In this document: in pieces, positions 41,763 to 49,595 of the stretch
Position numbering within the stretch: the stretch's first letter is position 1
Layout of the letters: each line of letters starts with the position of its first letter
Assembly: GCA_021780935.1 (NCBI GenBank)
Contig: JAJXXT010000009.1
Location: forward strand, 1-49,595
Reading direction: 5' to 3'
DNA length: 49,595 nt
Source: Pseudomonadota bacterium
Lineage (GTDB): Bacteria; Pseudomonadota; Alphaproteobacteria; Acetobacterales; Acetobacteraceae
Notes under the pieces: model-generated
What the model saw: only the letters and a program-made list of their open reading frames with translations
What the model was told of the DNA's origin: nothing
Database searches by the model: none
Position numbers and translations under genes: made by a program

Positions 41763-42871
41763 AGCTCGACGATCTGCCCACGCCCTGCCTGGTGCTGGAC
41801 CGGCGGCGGCTCGCGCGTAACCTCGAACGCATGGGCAGCGCGGTGGCCCTGCTGGGCGTCGCGCTGCGGCCGCATATGAAGACCGCGAAATCCGCCGATG
41901 TCGCGCGGCTCGCGCGGCCGGACGGGGGCGGCATCACCGTCTCCACCCTCGCGGAGGCGGAATATTTCCTCGCCCACGGGTTCAGCGACATGATCCTGGG
42001 AGCCTCGATCACCCCGCAGAAGCTCGATCATGTGGCGCGCCTGAATGCCGCCGGCGGGCAGATCAAGGTGGTGACCGACGATGCCGACATGGCCGCCGCC
42101 ATCGCGCGACATCCCGGCGGGGTTTCGGCGCTGATCGAGATCGATTGCGGAGAGGGGCGCAGCGGCATCGATGTGGCGGATCCGGCGCTACTGGCGATCG
42201 GCGAGCAGCTTGGCGAGCGGCTCGCCGGCATCTTCACCCATGCCGGGCACAGCTATGCCGCGCGCGACCCGGCGACGCTCGTGGCCATCGCGGCGCGTGA
42301 GCGCGACGACGCCGCGCGCGCGGCTCGGCGACTGCGCGAGGCCGGGCATGAATGCGCCATCGTTTCCATCGGCTCCTCGCCCACGGCGCTCGCCGGCGGC
42401 GAGATGCCGAACGGGCCATGGGGCATCACCGAGATGCGACCGGGAGTCTACATGTTCGGCGATCTGTTCCAGGCGGCGATCGGCACGCACCACCGCGAGG
42501 ATATCGCCGTGACGGTGCTGACCAGCGTCATCGGCCGCCGGCGCGCGGAGCGGCGGCTGCTTATCGATGCCGGCTCGCTCGCGCTATCGCGTGATCGCAG
42601 CACGCAGGCGACCGGCCAGGATTGCGGCTTCGGCCTGGTGCTGGACGTCGGCGGCGAGGCGAGCCTCGGCGAGACCCTGGTGGTCCGCACCTGGCAGGAA
42701 CACGGGCTGGTGGAGCTGGGCGACACGGCCATCGAGGGGTTCGCCGTCGGCAGCCGGCTGCGCATCGCGCCCAACCACATCTGCCTCACCGCCGCGGCGC
42801 ATGACCGGTATTACGTTGTCGATGGCGGCGACGAGGTCGTCGCGATCTGGCCGCGGGTGAACGGCTGGTGA
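41759..42871 (+). CDS. D-threonine aldolase / D-serine dehydratase-like (DSD1 family) PLP enzyme
   Basis: A 370-residue fold-type III PLP enzyme. The PLP lysine is in LRPHMKTAKSADVA (about 43-49). Further family segments are LDDLPTPCLVLDRRRLARN, EIDCGEGRSGI, SIGSSPTALAG and TEMRPGVYMFGD. The metal-binding region near the C-terminus is RIAPNHICLTAAAHD, whose His-x-Cys matches the zinc site of D-serine dehydratases more than the metal site of D-threonine aldolases. It cleaves or dehydrates a beta-hydroxy D-amino acid; which one is not decidable here. It is coupled to the threonine-synthase-like gene by ATGA. Its stop is duplicated 14 bp downstream. Confidence 0.87.
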   Translation: MKLDDLPTPCLVLDRRRLARNLERMGSAVALLGVALRPHMKTAKSADVARLARPDGGGITVSTLAEAEYFLAHGFSDMILGASITPQKLDHVARLNAAGGQIKVVTDDADMAAAIARHPGGVSALIEIDCGEGRSGIDVADPALLAIGEQLGERLAGIFTHAGHSYAARDPATLVAIAARERDDAARAARRLREAGHECAIVSIGSSPTALAGGEMPNGPWGITEMRPGVYMFGDLFQAAIGTHHREDIAVTVLTSVIGRRRAERRLLIDAGSLALSRDRSTQATGQDCGFGLVLDVGGEASLGETLVVRTWQEHGLVELGDTAIEGFAVGSRLRIAPNHICLTAAAHDRYYVVDGGDEVVAIWPRVNGW

Positions 42872-42901
42872 CGCGGGGCTGGTGACAGGGGGCAGCCCCG
42901 C
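42863..42901. terminator. Duplicated gene end and hairpin between convergent genes
   Basis: GGCTGGTGA, the last two codons and stop of the DSD1-like gene, recurs at 42877. GCGGGGCTG (42873-42881) pairs exactly with CAGCCCCGC (42893-42901) around an 11 nt loop. There is no T-run, so intrinsic termination is only plausible. Confidence 0.45.
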
Positions 42902-44106
42902 TATTCCGCGGCAACAGCCACCGTTCGCGCGACCGTGGCGCGGGCCAGTGCCACGCAGAACAGGCTGAGCATCAGCAGCCCCGCCACGAGGGCAAAAACC
43001 AGTTCCGGATGGCCCTGGTCGATGAGAAAGCCGAACGGAACCGGCGTCAGCGCCGAGCCGAGCGGCAGGCCGGAGGAGACGAAACCGAAAACCTTGCCCA
43101 CCTGCCCCGCCGGCGCGGCGGCGCGCACCATCATGTCGCGCGGCGTGCGACTACAGCCGACGGCAAGCCCGGCCGCAAACATCACCGCCGCGACCACGAT
43201 ATCCGGCAGCGGCACATACCCGCCGATGAGCGTGAGCAGCGCCGAGAGGCTGACCACAATGACGGTGAAGGCGAGGTGGCGCGGCGTGCGGTCCACCACC
43301 GCGCCGCCGACCAGCACGCCGAGCGTGGCGCCGATCATGTAGCTCGTCAGCACGGTCGAGGCAGCGGTGATGCCCACCCCATGGCCCTGATGCAGCACCG
43401 TGATGAGCCAGGCCTGCAACCCGGCACCGGCCATCGAGCCGGTGACGAAGAAGCCGAGGAACAGCAGCATGGTTGGCGTCAGCAGCAATTTGTGCCCGGC
43501 GACCGCGGGGCCACGCTCCTGCGCCGGCTGCGAGCCATCGGTGAGAATGCGGCTCTGCCAGAGCACCGCCAGCACCAGCGGCAGACCGGCCAGGCCGACC
43601 AGCCCCACGCCCCAGCGCCAGCCGATGGTCCAGATCAGCCCCGCCATCACCGGCGGCGCCACCGAAAAGCCGACATTGCCCGCGAACGTATGCAGCGCGA
43701 AGGCACGCCCGGCGCGCTCGCGGCTGATCGAGCCGGAAAGAATCGCGTAGTCGGCCGGGTGCACCACGGAGTTGCCGACGCCCGAGAGGGCCGCCAGCGC
43801 CAGAAGCTGCCAATAGGCCGTGGCCAGGCCCATCAGCGCGATGCCCGCGGCCATCAGCGCCACACCGGCGACGAGGAACGGCCGCGCGCCATGCCGGTCC
43901 ACCAGGAACCCCACCGGCGTCTGCAACAGCGCGGTGACGGCGGACATCACCGCGGCGATGAGCCCAAGCTCGGCGAAGGAGACGTGAAAGGCCGGCTGCC
44001 AGGCCAGAAACAGCGGCGGCAGGCAGAGGACGTAGAAATGGGACAAAAAATGTCCGATCCCGATCAGGGTGCTGACGCGTCCATCCCGGGTCGCGGCACG
44101 GTTCAT
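42901..44106 (-). CDS. MFS transporter
   Basis: A 401-residue 12-helix major facilitator. The motif-A loop is GFLVDRHGARPFLVAG; the fourth-helix region is LSGVGNSVVHPADYAIL, like the fosmidomycin-resistance (FSR) branch; the central loop is RILTDGSQPAQERGP. Substrate unknown. It converges on the DSD1-like gene with 29 bp between them, and could move its substrate or product. The ATG at 44106 begins MNRAATRDGRVSTLIGIGHF. The 82 bp to the NUDIX gene is the only regulatory space on its 5' side. Confidence 0.88.
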   Translation of the reverse strand: MNRAATRDGRVSTLIGIGHFLSHFYVLCLPPLFLAWQPAFHVSFAELGLIAAVMSAVTALLQTPVGFLVDRHGARPFLVAGVALMAAGIALMGLATAYWQLLALAALSGVGNSVVHPADYAILSGSISRERAGRAFALHTFAGNVGFSVAPPVMAGLIWTIGWRWGVGLVGLAGLPLVLAVLWQSRILTDGSQPAQERGPAVAGHKLLLTPTMLLFLGFFVTGSMAGAGLQAWLITVLHQGHGVGITAASTVLTSYMIGATLGVLVGGAVVDRTPRHLAFTVIVVSLSALLTLIGGYVPLPDIVVAAVMFAAGLAVGCSRTPRDMMVRAAAPAGQVGKVFGFVSSGLPLGSALTPVPFGFLIDQGHPELVFALVAGLLMLSLFCVALARATVARTVAVAAE

Positions 44107-44188
44107 GCCCGGATGTTGCGCGCGCCGCTTGATCGGGTCAAATGCCGGACATCACCCAACCCAAACATCACGAAACGAGAATCGGCCC

Positions 44189-44821
44189 ATGGCAACCGAC
44201 CCGCTCTGGCTGGGCTGGGCCCGCGAGATCCAGGCCATCGCGCAGACCGGCCTGGCCTTCGGGCCGAACGAGTATGACCGGGAGCGTTACGAACGGCTGC
44301 GCGGGCTGGCCGCGGAGATCATGGCACGGCACACCGAGGCCAGCACGCCGCGCATCGAGGCGCTGTTCGCCGCCCAGCAGGGCTATGCGACGCCGAAGGT
44401 GGATGTACGGGGTGCCGCGTTCGACGATGCCGGGCGGGTCCTGATGGTGCGCGAAGTGGCGGACCAGGGACGCTGGACGCTGCCGGGTGGCTGGGCGGAC
44501 GTGAACCTCACGCCGGCCGAGAACGTGGCCCGGGAAATGCGCGAGGAAAGCGGCTACAGCGTGCGCGTGCGCAAACTCGCCGCCGCGTGGGATCGCACGC
44601 GCCAGGGCCATGCCCCGGGTGTGTTTTCCTGCGTGAAGCTGTTTTTCATCTGCGACATCGTGGGCGGCGAGGCGCGCACCAGCGGCGAGACCTCGGAGAT
44701 CGGCTGGTTCGCGCAGGATGCGCTGCCCGCGGATATCTCGCGCGACCGCACCCTGCCCGCACAGCTCCACCGCATGTTCGCCCATCAGCGCGACGCGACC
44801 CTGCCGGCGGATTTCGACTGA
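44189..44821 (+). CDS. NUDIX hydrolase with N-terminal helical domain
   Basis: A 210-residue protein of the group with an extra N-terminal helical domain (WLGWAREIQAIAQTGLAFG, YERLRGLAAEIMARHT). The NUDIX box reads GGWADVNLTPAENVAREMREESGY. The REUxEExGU half is intact, but the first glutamate position is leucine. The family hydrolyses nucleoside diphosphates linked to another moiety, such as ADP-ribose. The ATG at 44189 (MATDPLWLGW) matches the domain start. It converges on uvrB. Confidence 0.87.
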   Translation: MATDPLWLGWAREIQAIAQTGLAFGPNEYDRERYERLRGLAAEIMARHTEASTPRIEALFAAQQGYATPKVDVRGAAFDDAGRVLMVREVADQGRWTLPGGWADVNLTPAENVAREMREESGYSVRVRKLAAAWDRTRQGHAPGVFSCVKLFFICDIVGGEARTSGETSEIGWFAQDALPADISRDRTLPAQLHRMFAHQRDATLPADFD

Positions 44822-44830
44822 GCGTTACGG

Positions 44831-44856
44831 CCGGTGAACGCCGCGTCCGGTGAACG
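44831..44856. repeat. Two CCGGTGAACG copies behind uvrB
   Basis: CCGGTGAACG occurs at 44831 and 44847, 16 bp apart, between the convergent NUDIX and uvrB stops. The second copy abuts the uvrB TAA, and GTTACGG/GTTACCG accompany the copies. Confidence 0.6.
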
Positions 44857-47052
<2,196 letters not shown>

Positions 47053-47057
47053 CCCTG

Positions 47058-48338
47058 CTATGTAGGGGCTCGGCCGAGCGCCCGCCAGCCGATATCGCGG
47101 CGGCAGAACCCATCGGTCCAGACCACCTTGTCCACGGCGGCATAGGCCGCGCGCGCGGCCCCCTGGAGCGTCGCGCCGCTCGCCGAGACCGCCAACACCC
47201 GCCCGCCGGCGGCCACCAGCGCGCCGTCGCGCAAGGCGGTGCCGGCATGGAAGACCTGCACGTGGGGGATCGCGCCGGCCGCATCCAGCCCGCCGATGCG
47301 CCCGCCGGCCATGGGTGTGCCGGGGTAGCCGCGCGCGGCCATCACCACGCAGAGCGCGGCTTCGGCCGACCAGCGCAGGTCGAAATCCGCCAGTTCCCCG
47401 TCCATCGCCGCGAGCAGCGCGCTCAGCAGGTCCGAGCGCAGGCGCAGCATCAGCACCTCGCATTCCGGGTCGCCGAAGCGGACATTGAACTCGATCAGCT
47501 TCGGCCCCTCGGCCGTCAGCATCAGCCCCGCGAACAGGATGCCGCGAAACGGCGTGCCGCGCCGCGCCATCTCCGCGAGCGCCGGGCGAATGATGCGCTC
47601 CATCGCCGCCTGTTCCAGCGCCGGGGTCAGCGCGGGCGGCGGGCCATAGGCGCCCATGCCGCCGGTGTTGGGGCCGGTATCGCCCTCGCCCACCGCCTTG
47701 TGGTCCTGCGCCGCCCCGAACGCGACCGCGTGCCTGCCGTCGCACAGCGCGAACAGGCTCGCCTCCTCGCCGATCAGCCGTTCCTCCAGCACCAGCTCGC
47801 GTCCGGCGTCGCCGAGGCGACCCGCCTCCATGAAGGCTGCGATCGCCGCCGCGGCCTCGGCGTGCGTGGCGGCCACCACCACGCCCTTGCCGGCGGCGAG
47901 CCCGTCCGCCTTCACCACCGGCGGCGTGTCGAGGGTCGCCAGGTAGGCACGCGCGGCGGCGGCGTCGGTGAAGCGTCGCCAGGCGGCGGTGGGGATGGCG
48001 GCGGCGTCGCAGATTTCCTTGGTGAAGGACTTGCTGCCCTCCAGCCGTGCCGCCGCGGCGCTCGGGCCGAAGCAGCGAACGCCCGCCGCCTCCATCGCGT
48101 CCACGACGCCGGCGACCAGCGGCCCCTCCGGTCCCGGCACGACGAGGTCGATCGCCTCACGCTGCGCGAGGCCCACAAGGCCCGCGATGTCGTCCACGCT
48201 GCCGGCAAGGCAGGTCGCGACGGCGGCGATGCCCGGGTTGCCCGGCACGCAGAACAGCGCCGTGAGCAGCGGGCTCGCGGCCAGTTTCCAGCACAGCGCG
48301 TGCTCCCGCGCGCCACCCCCGATCACCAGAACGCGCAT
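47058..48338 (-). CDS. purD: Phosphoribosylamine--glycine ligase
   Basis: A 426-residue ATP-grasp ligase of purine synthesis, joining glycine to phosphoribosylamine. Motifs are [57 protein letters not shown] and [13 protein letters not shown]. The ATG at 48338 has AGGGAG about 8 bp upstream and is preferred over a GTG three codons earlier. It is divergent from xseA by 48 bp and precedes uvrB by 5 bp. Confidence 0.97.
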   Translation of the reverse strand: MRVLVIGGGAREHALCWKLAASPLLTALFCVPGNPGIAAVATCLAGSVDDIAGLVGLAQREAIDLVVPGPEGPLVAGVVDAMEAAGVRCFGPSAAAARLEGSKSFTKEICDAAAIPTAAWRRFTDAAAARAYLATLDTPPVVKADGLAAGKGVVVAATHAEAAAAIAAFMEAGRLGDAGRELVLEERLIGEEASLFALCDGRHAVAFGAAQDHKAVGEGDTGPNTGGMGAYGPPPALTPALEQAAMERIIRPALAEMARRGTPFRGILFAGLMLTAEGPKLIEFNVRFGDPECEVLMLRLRSDLLSALLAAMDGELADFDLRWSAEAALCVVMAARGYPGTPMAGGRIGGLDAAGAIPHVQVFHAGTALRDGALVAAGGRVLAVSASGATLQGAARAAYAAVDKVVWTDGFCRRDIGWRALGRAPT

Positions 48339-48386
48339 GCGTGGCACTCCCTTCAGTCGTGCCGGCGCCTAGCATAGACTGCACGC

Positions 48387-49595
48387 ATGGACGACCCCGG
48401 CCCGAATGTTCCCGAGTTCTCCGTCAGCGAAATCTCCGGTGCCATCAAGGCGGCGCTGGAGGGCGCGTTCGGCCGCGTGCGCGTGCGCGGCGAGGTGACG
48501 GAGGTGCGGCGCTACGCCTCCGGCCACACGTATTTCTCGCTGAAGGATGAGGGCGGCAAGCTCGCGGCGATCCTGTGGAAGGGTGCGGCCGCCCGCGCCG
48601 GGCTGAAGCCCGAGGACGGGATGGAGGTGATCGCCACCGGCCGCATCACCGCCTATGGCGACCGCTCCAGCTATCAGATCATCATCGAGCGGCTGGACTA
48701 TGCCGGCGCCGGCGCGCTGCTGGCCCGCATCGAGGCGCTGCGCACCAAGCTCGCCGGCGAGGGCCTGTTCGAGCCCGACCGCAAGCGCGCGCTGCCGCTG
48801 CTGCCGGAGGTGGTGGGCGTCGTCTCCTCCGAGCAGGGCGCGGTGATCCAGGACATCCGCACCACCATCGCCAGGCGCTTTCCGCGCCGCATCCTGCTCT
48901 GGCCGGTGCCGGTGCAGGGCGAGGGGGCGGCGGAAAAGATCGCCGCTGCGATCCGGGGTTTCGACGCGCTGCCGCAGGGCGGCCCGATCCCGCGGCCCGA
49001 TGTGCTGATCGTGGCGCGTGGCGGCGGCAGCCTCGAGGACCTGATGGCGTTCAACGACGAGGCGGTGGTGCGTGCCGCCGCCGCCTGCACGATCCCGCTG
49101 ATCTCCGCCGTCGGCCACGAGACCGACACGACGCTGATCGACTTCGCCGCCGACCGCCGCGCGCCGACACCGACCGCGGCGGCGGAGCTGGCGGTGCCGT
49201 CGCGCACGGAACTGGCGGCCCAGCTCGCGCAGACCGGCGCGCGGCTGCTGGGCGGGCTCGGCCGGCTGCTGCAGGAGCGCCGGCTGCGGCTGCAACGCGC
49301 CGAGCGCGGCCTGCCCGATCTCGCGGCCCTGCTGGCGACCTGGCGGCAGCGGCTCGTCACGGCGGTGGCGAGCTGGAACCGCTACCAGGTCGGCCGGGTG
49401 ATCGAGGGGGTGATCCTCACCTGGATCGCCGGCGCGGTGATCCTCTACCTGGCCGAGCGCCGCGTCGAGAACTCGGGGTACTCCAGCTTCGTCGAGTCGC
49501 TCTGGAGCGTCTGGGCGCTCCTCTTCAGCGGCCTGGACAACGACTACACCCCCCATACCACGATCGGCCGGATCGTCGCCATGTTCCTCCTGGTC
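48387..49595 (+). CDS. xseA: Exodeoxyribonuclease VII large subunit, running in frame into a channel-like sequence (partial)
   Basis: The first about 320 residues are XseA. The OB-fold domain is FSVSEISGAIKAALEGAFGR and GHTYFSLKDEGGKLAAILWK. The catalytic domain contains VVGVVSSEQGAVIQDI, ARGGGSLEDLMAFNDE and VGHETDTTLIDFAADRRAPT. After LPDLAALLATWRQRL (ending about 49355) the expected coiled-coil tail is missing. The open frame continues as SWNRYQVGRVIEGVILTWIA, a membrane helix, a pore-helix-like LWSVWALLFSG and TIGRIVAMFLLV, resembling a two-helix ion-channel module. Leu codons switch from mostly CTG to mostly CTC there. No stop occurs before the edge. It is either a fusion or an assembly chimera; the first part is secure. 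Confidence 0.85.
   Translation, partial: MDDPGPNVPEFSVSEISGAIKAALEGAFGRVRVRGEVTEVRRYASGHTYFSLKDEGGKLAAILWKGAAARAGLKPEDGMEVIATGRITAYGDRSSYQIIIERLDYAGAGALLARIEALRTKLAGEGLFEPDRKRALPLLPEVVGVVSSEQGAVIQDIRTTIARRFPRRILLWPVPVQGEGAAEKIAAAIRGFDALPQGGPIPRPDVLIVARGGGSLEDLMAFNDEAVVRAAAACTIPLISAVGHETDTTLIDFAADRRAPTPTAAAELAVPSRTELAAQLAQTGARLLGGLGRLLQERRLRLQRAERGLPDLAALLATWRQRLVTAVASWNRYQVGRVIEGVILTWIAGAVILYLAERRVENSGYSSFVESLWSVWALLFSGLDNDYTPHTTIGRIVAMFLLV

Noticed and set aside
40641..42871. beta-hydroxyaspartate cycle genes (bhcABCD)
   Set aside because: The aldolase-like member fits loosely, but there is no aspartate-glyoxylate aminotransferase or iminosuccinate reductase. The partner is threonine-synthase-like rather than a serine/threonine dehydratase type.

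Overview
This 49.6 kb stretch is GC-rich (roughly 70% by eye) and densely packed. It has the gene complement and order of an alphaproteobacterial chromosome, most likely Rhodospirillales/Acetobacteraceae: a lspA-DUF3035 pair, tRNA-Tyr/Gly/Trp before secE-nusG, an OFA-type transporter, and a palindromic AGAGCAA-flanked repeat. The lineage is inferred from gene content, not from a marker search. Both edges cut genes (glnE on the left, xseA on the right). I see no transposase, integrase, phage gene or CRISPR array.

Layout. 1-5.9 kb: glnE (partial), a large AsmA/DUF3971 envelope protein, a DOPA-dioxygenase-like protein and a GNAT acetyltransferase. 5.8-9.1 kb: an OFA-family transporter coupled to a 32-residue membrane peptide, a DsbA/FrnE-like oxidoreductase and an atypical SDR. 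9.1-13.9 kb: an NDP-forming acyl-CoA synthetase divergent from a compact paaG-paaI-paaK phenylacetate operon. 13.9-16.7 kb: a methyltransferase-glycosyltransferase fusion coupled to a RgpF-like protein, probably for surface glycans. 16.7-18.1 kb: tRNA-Tyr, tRNA-Gly, tRNA-Trp, secE and nusG on the minus strand, without the usual ribosomal protein genes after nusG. 18.2-25.9 kb: an RlmB-type methyltransferase with a long disordered head, a hydratase, a small unknown protein, a DegP/DegQ protease, tRNA-Thr, a ThrE-type exporter, fumC and tadA. 26.0-28.0 kb: a glutamine-hydrolase-like protein, a pseudouridine synthase and rsmD. 28.0-38.6 kb: a minus-strand run of tandem GNAT, MaoC hydratase, ribF, ileS, lspA, DUF3035 lipoprotein, pgi, mutL and an Asp/Glu racemase-like protein, several with ATGA/GTGA overlaps. 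38.7-44.1 kb: a second hydratase, an M20 deacylase, a threonine-synthase-like plus D-threonine-aldolase-like pair, and an MFS transporter. 44.2-49.6 kb: a NUDIX hydrolase, uvrB, purD and xseA.

Most of the window is housekeeping: nitrogen regulation, translation, tRNA/rRNA modification, DNA repair, flavin and purine synthesis, central carbon. Catabolic enzymes and their transporters are interspersed. Translational coupling is common.

Two things stand out. First, many gene ends, starts and linkers carry two to four tandem copies of short, mutually unrelated units, most often 15 or 18 bp. Several duplicate the stop codon itself. Second, the xseA reading frame at the right edge passes without interruption into an ion-channel-like membrane sequence with different codon preference. 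That is either a remarkable fusion or, more likely, an assembly chimera.
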